NCBI GenBank assembly: GCA_022448665.1
Contig: JAKUUO010000004.1
Span: 42,267-106,266, forward strand
DNA: 64,000 bases
Direction of reading: 5' to 3'
DNA from: Candidatus Thalassarchaeum betae
Lineage (GTDB): Archaea; Thermoplasmatota; Poseidoniia; Poseidoniales; Thalassarchaeaceae
Of this stretch, positions 20,283-29,271 are shown in pieces. The position numbers and the translations under genes are program-made. Position 1 is the stretch's first letter, and each line of letters starts with the position of its first letter. The notes beneath the pieces are model-generated. The model made no database searches. It was not told the DNA's origin and saw only the letters and a list, made by a program, of their open reading frames with translations.

Positions 20283-20957
20283 GTGGGTGGAACGGTGACG
20301 ATAACAACTGGAGACATACTTGGCCACACGCAGGTCGGAGTCTACCTGTCCGTGGTGGGCGACATCCTGTTTCACCCCCGCGCGCTCGACGATGCGACTG
20401 TAGAAGAGTTGGCATCCTCCTTCGATATGGAGATGTATCCGTTCCTCGTGGGTGGCTCGTCTTTGCTCGGCAGCCTTCTTCGAGGGAACAGTAGGGGCAT
20501 CGCCGTCGCAGATATCGCCACTGAGGGGGAACTCGACGAACTCACAAGCTTCTGCGATGTAGTCGTGATGGAGAGCGGCGTCAACGCCGCTGGCAATCTG
20601 ATAGAGTGCAACGAGCACGGGGCGGTGGTCAGTCCTATCGTTCCTCAGAATGGCGTTGAAATGATTGGCGAGGTCTTGGGTGTCGATGCAATTCGCTGCA
20701 AGGTAGCAGGCTATGACACCGTAGGCAGCATGCTGGTTGCTAACGGCAAAGGAGCCCTCGCTCACCCTGATATCTCGAAAACCGAGGCCGAGGCCATCGA
20801 GGCCGCGATGAAGGTCCCGGTGATGGTTGGGACAGTGACCTTCGGCTCGCCTTACGTAGGTGCGGGGTGCGCAGCCAGTGACACGAATGCGCTGGTGGGA
20901 TCGGGCTCGACGGGGCCTGAGTTGAACCGAATCGAAGACGCTCTCGGGCTAATCTAG
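20283..20957 (+). CDS. eif6: Translation initiation factor 6 (aIF6)
   Basis: Binds the large ribosomal subunit and prevents premature joining with the small subunit; it also acts in 50S maturation. 224 residues of pseudo-fivefold repeats typical of the pentein fold, with SRGIAVADIATEGELDEL, ESGVNAAGNLIECNEHGAVVSP and TVGSMLVANGKGALAHP, all close to archaeal IF6. The start is GTG at 20283; GTG 20295 is an alternative. It directly follows 5S rRNA, a fitting neighbourhood for a 50S assembly factor. Its stop overlaps the stop of the convergent threonine synthase gene by 4 nt. Confidence 0.92.
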   Translation: MGGTVTITTGDILGHTQVGVYLSVVGDILFHPRALDDATVEELASSFDMEMYPFLVGGSSLLGSLLRGNSRGIAVADIATEGELDELTSFCDVVVMESGVNAAGNLIECNEHGAVVSPIVPQNGVEMIGEVLGVDAIRCKVAGYDTVGSMLVANGKGALAHPDISKTEAEAIEAAMKVPVMVGTVTFGSPYVGAGCAASDTNALVGSGSTGPELNRIEDALGLI

Positions 20958-22177
20958 GTGAAGCGGCTGTAGTCGATATCAGCGTTTTTGTCGATGAGTG
21001 AAGTAACCGCTGGCATGGGGTACTTCAGTCCGGTTGCGGTGTTGAACAGGACGACGGTGTCGTCCCCACCAATCATGCCCTTCTCCAGAGAGATCTTGCA
21101 AGCAGCCGCCGTTGCAGCGCCCTCCGGGCACATCAGCAACCCGTCTTCGTGCCCGATAGCTTGAACCATTCGGTGTATCTCCTCGTCGCTGACTGCAATC
21201 GCGAATCCCCCAGACTCCCGGACGGCTCGCAGTATGAGGAAGTCCCCCAAAGCGGCAGGAACTCTGATTCCCGATGCGTCGGTTTTGGCATCCTCCCAGA
21301 ATTCGGCGAACTCTTCGCCCTCCTCCCAGGCCTTGACTATCGGGGCGCAGCCGGTGGACTGTACTGCGACCATTCTGGGAAGCTTGCAGTCTATCCAGCC
21401 CAATTCAGTCAGTTCAGCGAAGGCCTTCCACATCCCAATTATTCCTGTGCCTCCCCCTGTGGGGTAGAAGATGACATCCGGCAACTGCCATCCCATCTGC
21501 TCCGCCAGTTCGATTCCCATGGTCTTCTTTCCTTCAATCCGGTAAGGTTCCTTGAGAGTAGATACGGCGAACCAGCCAACTTCATCCGAACCCTCGGAGA
21601 TAATTCGGCCGCACTCTCCAATGAGGCCGTTAATCAGGTGGGTGTCACCGCCTTGGGCCTTCGTCTCTTGCGTGTTGATCTCAGGCGTGTTGTCCGGGCA
21701 CAGGACCGTGGTCCTGATGCCTGCCCTACTGGCATAGGCAGCGAGGGCAGAACCTGCATTCCCATTGGTTGGGACAGCTAGATGGCCGATGCCGAGTTGC
21801 TTGGCCATGGAGACTGCCAGAGCCAGCCCCCTAGCCTTGAACGATCCAGTCGGCAGCCGTGACTCGTCCTTCACCAGTACCTTGCCCGGGACGGCCCCTA
21901 GGGCCTGAGCCGAGCGTTCGAGGCTTACGAGGGGCGTGACGACCTCCCCTAATGAGACTCGGTTTGCGGGTTCGCCTACTGGTAGCAAGGGCGAGTACCT
22001 CCAGAATCCCGGTTCGGACGAAGACTCGATATCTTCTCTGCGAACCTCAGTACCCAGCCGGCGGAGGTCGTACCTCACCAACAGAGGCTTGCCCGCATCT
22101 GATATGGTGTGCAAACCATCCGCCTCGTAGCGCTGCCCGGTGTACGCGCATTCGAGATGGCTAACGTACGAGGCCAT
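20954..22177 (-). CDS. thrC: Threonine synthase
   Basis: PLP enzyme converting O-phosphohomoserine to threonine. 407 residues; N-terminal segment with a degenerate rubredoxin-like start (SHLECAYTGQRYEADG), then the PLP-lysine motif KDESRLPTGSFKARG and the phosphate-binding loops PTNGNAGSALAAYASRAG and YPTGGGTGIIGMWKAF. Length and motifs fit the shorter archaeal/plant-like class. Convergent with eif6. It starts about 40 nt after the stop of the small zinc protein gene. Confidence 0.93.
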   Translation of the reverse strand: MASYVSHLECAYTGQRYEADGLHTISDAGKPLLVRYDLRRLGTEVRREDIESSSEPGFWRYSPLLPVGEPANRVSLGEVVTPLVSLERSAQALGAVPGKVLVKDESRLPTGSFKARGLALAVSMAKQLGIGHLAVPTNGNAGSALAAYASRAGIRTTVLCPDNTPEINTQETKAQGGDTHLINGLIGECGRIISEGSDEVGWFAVSTLKEPYRIEGKKTMGIELAEQMGWQLPDVIFYPTGGGTGIIGMWKAFAELTELGWIDCKLPRMVAVQSTGCAPIVKAWEEGEEFAEFWEDAKTDASGIRVPAALGDFLILRAVRESGGFAIAVSDEEIHRMVQAIGHEDGLLMCPEGAATAAACKISLEKGMIGGDDTVVLFNTATGLKYPMPAVTSLIDKNADIDYSRFT

Positions 22178-22216
22178 GCACCGACTGTTCGGGATGATTC
22201 GATGAACATACCGCAG

Positions 22217-22447
22217 TCAGATGGCAGTTGGGGCGACGTGATCATCGTCCTTGTTCTCTGACTTCCTGACTCTGTTCCACACCGAGGTCATCAGTTCATC
22301 GTGATGATCCTCGCAGTAGTGGAACCTGCGGTAGGCCTCTCTGAACGAATAGGCCTTGCTGCCTGTGGCGACTAGGAATCCGTCCGGCGAGAGGCGACTG
22401 ATCTGAACTCCTCCCTCCTCGCATTCTGGGTAGTCGCACTTCGGCAT
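22217..22447 (-). CDS. Small Cys/His-rich hypothetical protein
   Basis: 76 residues. CDYPEC at the N-terminus and HYCEDHHDEL further on give a plausible Cys2-(Cys/His)2 metal site, as in many small zinc-binding proteins. There is no signal peptide or membrane segment, and no family recognised. It sits between the biotin carrier gene and thrC on the same strand with gaps of about 50 and 40 nt, so it is probably co-transcribed with the carboxylase genes. Confidence 0.65.
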   Translation of the reverse strand: MPKCDYPECEEGGVQISRLSPDGFLVATGSKAYSFREAYRRFHYCEDHHDELMTSVWNRVRKSENKDDDHVAPTAI

Positions 22448-22496
22448 GCAAATTCCTCCGAATCACCACTATTGAACTCTCTGAACATCCCTCGCT

Positions 22497-22895
22497 TTAC
22501 TCAGGTGGCTCGATCACCACCAGCGGGGTATTGGCTTCGACGCTGTCTCCCGATTCGCAGTTCACCTCGGTTACTGTCCCCAAGAGGGGCGCTCGAATCT
22601 CGTTTTGCATCTTCATCGCCTCGAGTATCATCAGTACATCGCCCTCTTTGACCTCGTCACCCACTGAGACGTGTAACGAGACGACTTTTCCGGGGATTGT
22701 CGAGGATATGATTCCGGAGCGCTTCTTCCTGCGCCCACCGCCAGCAGATCGCCTAGACGGACCTGAAAGCGATTCCCCCGAGACTCGTATTGAGAAACTC
22801 CTCCCTCCGACCTCTACATTCCAGACGTCCCCGTCTCTTTCGAGGTCGACTTCGAACTCCTCACCATCGACGGTTACCTTGCGCTTCTTGCCCAC
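22497..22895 (-). CDS. Biotin carboxyl carrier protein of acyl-CoA carboxylase
   Basis: 132 residues. The C-terminal ~70 residues are a biotinyl domain with the biotinylation motif LEAMKMQNEI; the first ~45 residues form a beta segment as in methylmalonyl-CoA decarboxylase gamma chains. A basic Ser/Gly/Arg-rich linker joins them. It carries CO2 from a biotin carboxylase (not in this window) to the carboxyltransferase encoded upstream. It starts 4 nt after the stop of the small ORF at 22900. The lysine would be modified by a biotin ligase such as the fusion protein at 37574-38950. Confidence 0.9.
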   Translation of the reverse strand: MGKKRKVTVDGEEFEVDLERDGDVWNVEVGGRSFSIRVSGESLSGPSRRSAGGGRRKKRSGIISSTIPGKVVSLHVSVGDEVKEGDVLMILEAMKMQNEIRAPLLGTVTEVNCESGDSVEANTPLVVIEPPE

Positions 22896-22899
22896 TGGT

Positions 22900-23100
22900 T
22901 CACCTCGGAGTGCTTCTACGCGTGCGTGCGCGGAAGAGATTACGTCTACCTATCAGCACACGTCGATGGTCGCGCGACCAGGCATCTCCCCCGTCGCGAG
23001 GTGCCGAGGGACTCAGGGCCTCACCCTCGAAAGACTCCAGCAGCACAGCAACCACAGCAGCGGCCCGCAACTTCGCACCCCTGTCCGCTTTCCTGCCCAT
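22900..23100 (-). CDS. Candidate small subunit of the acyl-CoA carboxylase
   Basis: 66 residues, basic, lying between the carboxyltransferase and biotin carrier genes with gaps of 9 and 4 nt on the same strand. It has an N-terminal Ala-rich helix (AKLRAAAVVAVLLESFEGE) and a C-terminal Arg-rich stretch with one Trp. That layout recalls small epsilon/delta chains that tether biotin carrier to carboxyltransferase, but similarity is too weak to name a family. The tight packing is the main reason to call it a gene. Confidence 0.55.
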   Translation of the reverse strand: MGRKADRGAKLRAAAVVAVLLESFEGEALSPSAPRDGGDAWSRDHRRVLIGRRNLFRARTRRSTPR

Positions 23101-23109
23101 GCCTCTACC

Positions 23110-24663
23110 TCATAGCGGGATGTTGCCGTGCTTGCGAGCAGGGCGAATCTCCTCTTTGTCCAGCAGGGCACCCAGCGCGCGAATCAGGACAGCCCTGCTC
23201 TGGTGCGGCTGAATCACATCATCGAGGTATCCCAGCGCCGCAGCTCTGTACGGGTTGGCAAAAGTCTCCTCGTAGTCATCAACCAGCCTCTCTCGCTCTT
23301 GCTCAGGATTGCCAGCGGTCTGAATTCTCGTTCTGTGGATGATTTGTACGGCCCCGTCAGCACCCATGACCGCAAGCCGGGCAGTTGGCCAAGCGATGTT
23401 GTAGTCGCCTCTGATGTGCTTGGAGGACATGACGTCGTAAGCCCCGCCGTAGGCCTTGCGGGTGATGACGGTGAGTTTGGGGACAGTAGCCTCGGCGTAG
23501 GCGTAGAGCAGTTTGGCACCGTGCCTGATGATGCCCCCCCACTCTTGGCTGGCCCCAGGGAGGAATCCCGGCACGTCGACGAAAGTCAGGATTGGTACGT
23601 TGAAGGCGTCACAGAAGCGGATGAACCGAGCGGCCTTGACCGAGGCATCGATGTCGAGGCAACCGGCAAGCACCTTCGGCTGATTGGCCACGACTCCGAC
23701 GGTGTGCCCGCCCAGTCGGCCGAAGCCGACGACTATGTTGTTCGCGAATTCTGCTTGAACTTCAAGGAAGGCGCCGTCGTCGAGCACCTCCTCGATGGCA
23801 GTGACGATATCGTAAGGGTGACTGGGGTTCTCCGGCACCAGCGTGTCCAGAACATCACAGAGCCGGTCATGAGGATCAGAGGTCGGTCTGACCGGAGCCT
23901 TCTCCAGATTGTTGGAAGGCATCAGCCCTACTAACTCCCTGACAATCCCTATGGCGTCGTCGTCGTCGCTAGCGGTGAAGTGAGTCACACCAGAGCGGGT
24001 GGAGTGGGTCGAGGCCCCTCCGAGATCCTCAAAGGTCACCTCCTCATTGGTCACCGTCTTGATGACTTCTGGGCCAGTGATGAACATGTGAGCGGTCTGG
24101 TCGACCATGATAACAAAGTCGGTGATAGCTGGTGAGTACACAGCTCCACCAGCACAGGGTCCCATGATTACGGAAATCTGCGGGATGACCCCGCTGGCTC
24201 TGACGTTCCTGAAGAATATTTCAGCGTAGGAGCCGAGGCTGGCCACACCCTCCTGTATTCGGGCCCCGCCGCTGTCATTCAGGCCGATGACCGGCGCACC
24301 GGTCTTCAGCGCCATGTCGAGAATCTTACAAATCTTGAGTCCGTGCATCTCACCTAGGGAGCCGCCGTAGACCGTGAAGTCCTGAGCGAAGCAGTACACC
24401 GTCCTCCCGTCTATCGTGCCATGCCCGCAGACTACCCCGTCTCCGGGAATCACGTTACGGTCCATGTCGAAATCACGGCATCTGTGCTCGACCAGTGTGT
24501 CGACTTCCATGAACGAGTCTTCATCGAGGAGTCGCTCGACTCTCTCTCTCGCAGTCATCTTCCCTTTGGCATGCTGCGCAGTGACCCGTGCTTGGCCACC
24601 ACCTGTCTCCGCCTGCGTCTTCCTCCGCCGGAGATCCTCGATACGGTCATCCACGCCTGCCAT
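23110..24663 (-). CDS. pccB: Acyl-CoA (propionyl/methylmalonyl-CoA) carboxylase, carboxyltransferase subunit
   Basis: 517 residues from ATG 24663, where the family N-terminus [15 protein letters not shown] begins; an ATG 66 nt upstream is open but encodes unconserved residues. Both crotonase-like halves are present: oxyanion and CoA loops in [23 protein letters not shown] and [16 protein letters not shown] (N half), and [34 protein letters not shown] (C half). Transfers carboxyl from carboxybiotin to acyl-CoA. With the B12 mutase subunit and MeaB on the other side of the promoter region it points to a propionate/methylmalonyl-CoA route. Confidence 0.92.
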   Translation of the reverse strand: MAGVDDRIEDLRRRKTQAETGGGQARVTAQHAKGKMTARERVERLLDEDSFMEVDTLVEHRCRDFDMDRNVIPGDGVVCGHGTIDGRTVYCFAQDFTVYGGSLGEMHGLKICKILDMALKTGAPVIGLNDSGGARIQEGVASLGSYAEIFFRNVRASGVIPQISVIMGPCAGGAVYSPAITDFVIMVDQTAHMFITGPEVIKTVTNEEVTFEDLGGASTHSTRSGVTHFTASDDDDAIGIVRELVGLMPSNNLEKAPVRPTSDPHDRLCDVLDTLVPENPSHPYDIVTAIEEVLDDGAFLEVQAEFANNIVVGFGRLGGHTVGVVANQPKVLAGCLDIDASVKAARFIRFCDAFNVPILTFVDVPGFLPGASQEWGGIIRHGAKLLYAYAEATVPKLTVITRKAYGGAYDVMSSKHIRGDYNIAWPTARLAVMGADGAVQIIHRTRIQTAGNPEQERERLVDDYEETFANPYRAAALGYLDDVIQPHQSRAVLIRALGALLDKEEIRPARKHGNIPL

Positions 24664-24696
24664 GGTACACCGTGTGTTCGCAAAACCCCGCCAATG

Positions 24697-24717
24697 AGCA
24701 TTCCCCATAGGAATGCT
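24697..24717. promoter_or_regulatory. Inverted repeat in the pccB/mutase divergent promoter region
   Basis: AGCATTCC-CCATA-GGAATGCT: two perfect 8-bp arms with a 5-nt spacer, 34-54 nt upstream of pccB and 58-78 nt before the mutase gene. The size and symmetry fit an operator for a dimeric regulator controlling both directions. A hairpin role is less likely, since it precedes two divergent starts. Confidence 0.45.
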
Positions 24718-24774
24718 TGCTCTTTTCACGCCTCATCGGTTGCTTGAAGGGTCCCCACTAACTCGACTGCTTCG

Positions 24775-25218
24775 ATGGGAATGCGCATAGTAATGGCCAA
24801 ACCCGGGCTAGACGGGCACGACAGAGGCGCTAAAGTAATCGCTAGGGCGCTCAGGGACGGCGGGCATGAAGTCGTGTACACTGGACTGCGCAAGACTCCT
24901 GAAGAAATCGTTAGAATCGTGATGGACGAAGACGCCGCCGCACTGGGCCTATCCACACTCTCAGGCGCCCATGACGTCCTCTTGCCGGCCATCTGTGAGG
25001 GACTCAGGCGAGAGGGCCTCACTGAAGTCGTCGTCTTCGCCGGAGGAATCATTCCCAGTGGGGATCACGAATCACTGCATGAGGATGGAGTCAGGGCAAT
25101 TTTTGGCCCCGGCACCCGGACTACTGAGATACTGGACTTCCTAGAGGCCGCCAGACAGCGAATCGAGGGCGGCGAGCCCGTGGGCGTGGGTGAGAACTCG
25201 GGATGGCGATGGGAGTGA
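24775..25218 (+). CDS. mcmA2: Methylmalonyl-CoA mutase, B12-binding subunit
   Basis: 147 residues, the stand-alone cobalamin-binding small subunit found in archaea. The B12 signature is KPGLDGHDRGAKVIARAL (DxHxxG with the cobalt-ligating His), then LSTLSGAHDVLLP and FAGGIIPSGD. It rearranges methylmalonyl-CoA to succinyl-CoA with a catalytic large subunit, which is not in this window. ATG 24781 is an equally good start. It overlaps the MeaB gene by 16 nt. Confidence 0.92.
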   Translation: MGMRIVMAKPGLDGHDRGAKVIARALRDGGHEVVYTGLRKTPEEIVRIVMDEDAAALGLSTLSGAHDVLLPAICEGLRREGLTEVVVFAGGIIPSGDHESLHEDGVRAIFGPGTRTTEILDFLEAARQRIEGGEPVGVGENSGWRWE

Positions 25219-26081
25219 TTCCCGCCAATCTCCTTGACTCAGCTCTGACCGGCAATCGCAGGGACTTAGCGAGGATGCTGACAGTGATAGAGAACGGAGG
25301 GGCGTTCGACATCCCGGAGCAATCCTCCTGGACCCTCGGTGTCACAGGCCCACCGGGGGTCGGCAAGTCGACCCTGATAGGCAGACTGATTTCCAATTGG
25401 GCCGACAGGGGGGAGAGAATCGCCGTCCTCGCTGTCGATCCGTCTTCTCCGCGCAGCGGTGGAGCGCTGCTAGCCGATAGAATGAGGATGAGCACAGCCG
25501 ACTCCAATGATTCAGTCTTCGTACGTTCTCTGGCGACTAGGAACCACCCGGGAGGGTTGGTCTCCTGTCTATCTCCAATGATTGATGCTCTGGCAGCATG
25601 CGGCTGGAGCCGCATAGTCATCGAGACGGTAGGGGCGGGTCAAGCCGAGATAAGAGTCGTGGCGTTCGCTGACCGCATCTTACTGGTCGATGGCCCTGAC
25701 AGAGGGGACATCGTCCAAGCGGAGAAGGCCGGAATCATGGAGCTGGCCGATATCGTGGCAATCAACAAGTCAGATCTCCCTAATTCCCAGCAGGCCGCAG
25801 ACTCGGTTCGCTCGGCGCTTGAGGTAGGTGGCGATTCCAGCGTCACTGTCCACTTGGTCTCTGCTCACGACGGGAGTGGAATCATTGAGTTGCTCGATGC
25901 CATCGAATCATGTCCAGCCTCAGGTGCCAGAGACCGTCTGAGGGTTCGCGAGCGTCTTCTTTCGGCATGGGACTCCCGCTTGCTCGCACACCCGCGGCTA
26001 AACGAGGTAATCGACGCTCTCGAAACCGGAAGTATAACGCTCGATGAGGCCGTCGAAATCGTCGGATTGAGTGAGGATTAG
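25203..26081 (+). CDS. meaB: MeaB/ArgK-type G3E GTPase (methylmalonyl-CoA mutase chaperone)
   Basis: 292 residues; gates cobalamin loading and protects methylmalonyl-CoA mutase from inactivation. Walker A is GPPGVGKSTLIG (49-60), with VDPSSPRSGGALLADRMRM as the conserved switch/base region, ETVGAGQAE and NKSDLP for guanine recognition. Overlap with mcmA2 makes co-translation likely and supports the mutase role over the old 'ArgK' label. A 14-nt gap separates it from the membrane protein downstream. Confidence 0.93.
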   Translation: MAMGVIPANLLDSALTGNRRDLARMLTVIENGGAFDIPEQSSWTLGVTGPPGVGKSTLIGRLISNWADRGERIAVLAVDPSSPRSGGALLADRMRMSTADSNDSVFVRSLATRNHPGGLVSCLSPMIDALAACGWSRIVIETVGAGQAEIRVVAFADRILLVDGPDRGDIVQAEKAGIMELADIVAINKSDLPNSQQAADSVRSALEVGGDSSVTVHLVSAHDGSGIIELLDAIESCPASGARDRLRVRERLLSAWDSRLLAHPRLNEVIDALETGSITLDEAVEIVGLSED

Positions 26082-26095
26082 GGGCAGTTGAGCGC

Positions 26096-26749
26096 ATGGA
26101 TGTACCAAAGACCCAGTTCGACATCGACCATGTCGAGCACTCGGTAGGTGGCCTCGGAGGGCATGCTTTCAGACGTATAACGCACGTATCCATGGCGCTG
26201 ATTCCGGTAATCTACTATTCCAGAGGAGAGGAAATCGCTGGTTACTTCTCAGTCAGCCTCCCTGAGTTCGTCAGTTACGTCTTCTTCGCAATCCTAGCAA
26301 TCGAAGTCGTCAGGCTGAGGTTCGGAATCGTGATAGTAGGGCAGAGGGAGTATGAGTCCAAGCAGATATCCGCCCTCGCATGGGGGGCCTTCGCCGTATG
26401 CCTCGCACTGTTGGTAACCGGAATGGAGCCCTTTACCTCCGGGACCGGCTTCGAGGCAGGCATCTACGGCTTTCCTCTGATCTTCGGACTGACCTTCGTC
26501 GACCCCATCATGGGCGAGATAAAGCGTATCAAGCGCGACATGAAGGTGGCAATCGCTGTAGGAATGGTGACGTCCTACATTGTCTGGATAGGGTGCAGTC
26601 TCTGGCTGGGGACTCCAATGTGGGTCTGCATACTGCTTGCTCCGCTGACTGTCCTCGGCGAGTTACCTCCGGTGAAGTACATCGACGACAACGCTACGAT
26701 GATTCTTTTCCCGCTCTCCGGGCTTCTGCTGCTGAGCCCGTTCCTCTGA
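26096..26749 (+). CDS. Dolichol/phytol/diacylglycerol kinase-like integral membrane protein
   Basis: 217 residues with about 6-7 membrane helices. The pattern of a basic N-terminal RRITH-S motif before the first helix, GFPLIFGLTFVDPIMGEIKR in the middle and KYIDDNATMILFPLSGLLLL near the end follows CTP-dependent polyprenol or diacylglycerol kinases (SEC59/DGK1/VTE5 type). It would phosphorylate an isoprenoid or lipid alcohol at the membrane. The match is by motif layout only. The gene follows meaB closely, but a functional link is not evident. Confidence 0.6.
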   Translation: MDVPKTQFDIDHVEHSVGGLGGHAFRRITHVSMALIPVIYYSRGEEIAGYFSVSLPEFVSYVFFAILAIEVVRLRFGIVIVGQREYESKQISALAWGAFAVCLALLVTGMEPFTSGTGFEAGIYGFPLIFGLTFVDPIMGEIKRIKRDMKVAIAVGMVTSYIVWIGCSLWLGTPMWVCILLAPLTVLGELPPVKYIDDNATMILFPLSGLLLLSPFL

Positions 26750-26802
26750 AGGCAACATCCCGTCATCTTTACAATCCGGCTTCATGTGGACGGGTCGGTA
26801 AC

Positions 26803-26922
26803 ATGGTGGATGAGGGAAGTTCTGGCGACATAGTGGAGTCCACTCTTTCGCAAAACGTCTACGTCCTGATATGGGCCATCGCCTCACTGGTGTCCTTCGC
26901 GATATTCGTGGTATACTTCTGA
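26803..26922 (+). CDS. 39-residue single-helix membrane protein
   Basis: ATG 26803 to TGA 26922. An acidic/polar N-terminus (VDEGSSGDIVESTLSQ) is followed by one 18-residue hydrophobic helix (YVLIWAIASLVSFAIFVVYF) reaching the C-terminus. Start and stop fit exactly between the lipid-kinase-like gene and asnB. Tiny C-tail-anchored proteins often act as accessory subunits of membrane complexes, but no partner is visible. It is easily lost because a longer overlapping frame covers it. Confidence 0.55.
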   Translation: MVDEGSSGDIVESTLSQNVYVLIWAIASLVSFAIFVVYF

Positions 26923-26967
26923 TTGCCCACCCATCAGGATAATGGGCAGGCAGTTTCACGCCCCTCT

Positions 26968-28770
26968 GTGTGCGGAATAGCAGGTATGCTAGGGCATGCC
27001 GACCAGACCACGGCGTCATCGATGTCATCGTGCTTGAGCCATCGTGGTCCCGACGGTTCGGGTGGCTTCTACGAGCAGTTCGAGGGCGGCGGCGTGGCGT
27101 TCGGTCACGCTAGACTCTCCATCGTCGATATCGCAGGCTCTCCCCAGCCGATAGGCTCTGATCACGGTGCGGTCCTCATACAGAACGGAGAGATTTACAA
27201 CCAAGTGGAACTCCGTTCACAGAACGCGGGCTACCCTTGGAGGACCTCCGGCGACAGTGAGGCCATACTGGCCATGCACCGCTCAGCAACAAGAACTCTA
27301 GGTGACTCTCCCGATAACCCCGCCGAGGCCCACGTCGAGTGGCTCTCGCAACTAGATGGAATCTGGGGTTTCTCACTGTGGGACCCCTCTCGGCGTGAGT
27401 TGATCCTTAGCAGAGACCCCATGGGAGTCAAGCCGCTAGTGCGCACCTTACTGCCTGATGGCACACTCCTCTTTGCCTCAGAGGTCAAGGCTTTCAGAGC
27501 TCATCCGGACTTCAGGGCTGAGCCTGATGTTGACGCTCTCGCGGTCCGACTGGCATATGAGTACCCTCTAGACAGGACGACGCTATTCAAGGGCGTCACG
27601 CAAGTTTCTCAGGGTACGATCGAAACGTGGTCTCTCGATGCACAGGGCCAGGCGTCTCTCACTGGAGTCGCCCGATATTCTCGGGACATCATCGCTCCGG
27701 AGAAGGAATGGGATCCAGCGAGTCAGGCATTGACGCTTCTGGATAGCTTCCGCTCTGGACTCGAGGACCGTCTGATGTCGGACGTGCCTGTGGGAATAGT
27801 CCTTTCAGGGGGGCTGGATTCTAGCATGGTCGCTGCTCTGGCTCATCAGGCGGCAGAGAGCACCGGAAAACCGGTTCCGGGATGCTGGACTGTGGCCGGC
27901 AGCGAGGACAACCCTGACTTCAGGGCCGCCGAACTGGTCGCCCAGCACCATGAGCTAAACCATCATACTAGGATAATTCCTGAGGATGCCTTTTGGACGG
28001 ATTTGCCGCAATTCACGTGGTTCGGCGAGGACCTCGATATCACCGTGCTATTCTGGCAGACCCTATTCGAGGAGATGTCCCAGCATGTCTCAGTAGGCCT
28101 TTGCGGGCAGGGCGCGGACGAGTTGCACGCAGGATACTCCCGCTATCGTAATCTGGCAGGTCATGCCAGATTGATAACAGACAGGCTCTCATTGGCTCGA
28201 GGTCTAGATCCATCAAAGTTTGAGCACGGGCCCGGTCAGCCTTGGGAGGACACCGCCATCACCCCGCACTCTCATTTCGTGGACCTAACCTCGGCCTTGC
28301 AGTTCGAAATCGATCGGGGGCAACTCTCGAACTTCCAACTCAGGCTAGCAGACAGACACAGCATGGCCCATGGGCTCGAAGTCCGAGTACCGTTCCTGAG
28401 CTCGCAGCACAGGGCCGAGTCCAACAGGCTGCCGATGGACTGGAAACTATCCGCGGATTCGGAGAAGATGGCGCTGCGCGAGGCCGCGGCACTCACCAAT
28501 CTCCCTGAAGAGATAGTCCAACGACCCAAATTGCCGGCGGGAACCGCGACAGCACCCGCGCTCGTAGGCTCTCTGATAGACGAGTTGACCCCCCATGCCC
28601 TTGAGTGGGCGAACGACTACGGCAGACTCTCCGATCAACTAAGGGACCAGCCTGAAATGGCAATAGGGATGCGGCTGTTCCACGCCATCCACTTCACCGA
28701 CGACCCGCAGTCGAGAGCGACGAAACCTCTGATGGAACTTCTGGAGGACGTCGGTGACTGGCCTGCTTGA
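26968..28770 (+). CDS. asnB: Asparagine synthetase (glutamine-hydrolysing)
   Basis: 600 residues. Converts aspartate, glutamine and ATP to asparagine. The class II amidotransferase needs Cys at position 2: GTG 26968 gives (M)CGIAGMLGH, so this start is correct even though the frame is open 45 nt further upstream. The N-terminal domain shows LSHRGPDGSGGF, GHARLSIVDI and the NGEIYN motif. The C-terminal PP-loop ATP site is SGGLDSS (280-286), and FGQGADE-like CGQGADELHAGYSRY follows. It ends 2 nt from the convergent ogt stop. Confidence 0.94.
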   Translation: MCGIAGMLGHADQTTASSMSSCLSHRGPDGSGGFYEQFEGGGVAFGHARLSIVDIAGSPQPIGSDHGAVLIQNGEIYNQVELRSQNAGYPWRTSGDSEAILAMHRSATRTLGDSPDNPAEAHVEWLSQLDGIWGFSLWDPSRRELILSRDPMGVKPLVRTLLPDGTLLFASEVKAFRAHPDFRAEPDVDALAVRLAYEYPLDRTTLFKGVTQVSQGTIETWSLDAQGQASLTGVARYSRDIIAPEKEWDPASQALTLLDSFRSGLEDRLMSDVPVGIVLSGGLDSSMVAALAHQAAESTGKPVPGCWTVAGSEDNPDFRAAELVAQHHELNHHTRIIPEDAFWTDLPQFTWFGEDLDITVLFWQTLFEEMSQHVSVGLCGQGADELHAGYSRYRNLAGHARLITDRLSLARGLDPSKFEHGPGQPWEDTAITPHSHFVDLTSALQFEIDRGQLSNFQLRLADRHSMAHGLEVRVPFLSSQHRAESNRLPMDWKLSADSEKMALREAAALTNLPEEIVQRPKLPAGTATAPALVGSLIDELTPHALEWANDYGRLSDQLRDQPEMAIGMRLFHAIHFTDDPQSRATKPLMELLEDVGDWPA

Positions 28771-29271
28771 CTACCTGATCAGCCGCTGCTCGGAATCGAA
28801 TCTGTTACCTTCGTGGCAGAGCAGCCACATCTTGCTGGTTCTTCCCTCACAGCCGCTGTAGTTGCCCACTCTGCCATCGCTGCGTACGACCCGGTGGCAT
28901 GGTACCAGCAGGGCCCACGGGTTGCCTGCCATCACCGAGCCGACAGCTCTGCTGGCACCGCTCGAGCCGGATGCGGATGCCAAACCCCCGTACGAGACAA
29001 CCCCTCCGAATGGGGCGACTTCGGATAGGGTTCCGAGTACCTTGTCCTGGAATGCAGTGAGTCCGGAGCGATCAAGTTCTGGAGGAGGGGCAGAACGGTG
29101 TTCGAAGAATGCCCTGACCCACACCTCCGTGTCTTCGATGTGATTCTGTCCGGTCGTGTAATCGTTCTCCCGGGCATCGCTCCAGCCGAGGCTGGTCAGC
29201 CCCCTTTCACTTGCGACTGCCACCATTTTTCCGAGGGGGGTTTCAATCGCCCTGATTGAATGCACGTTCAC
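28771..29271 (-). CDS. ogt: Methylated-DNA--protein-cysteine methyltransferase
   Basis: Removes methyl groups from O6-methylguanine in a single-turnover reaction. 166 residues with the active site VPCHRVVRSDGRVGNYSG (acceptor Cys in PCHRVV), an Arg-finger helix SGASRAVGSVMAGNPWALL and the helix-turn-helix before it. It overlaps the upstream membrane protein gene by 4 nt (29268-29271), indicating coupling. Confidence 0.93.
   Translation of the reverse strand: MNVHSIRAIETPLGKMVAVASERGLTSLGWSDARENDYTTGQNHIEDTEVWVRAFFEHRSAPPPELDRSGLTAFQDKVLGTLSEVAPFGGVVSYGGLASASGSSGASRAVGSVMAGNPWALLVPCHRVVRSDGRVGNYSGCEGRTSKMWLLCHEGNRFDSEQRLIR

Noticed and set aside
20076..20765. 229-residue minus-strand frame over 5S and eif6
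   Set aside because: Crosses 5S rRNA and lies antisense to the clear aIF6 gene.
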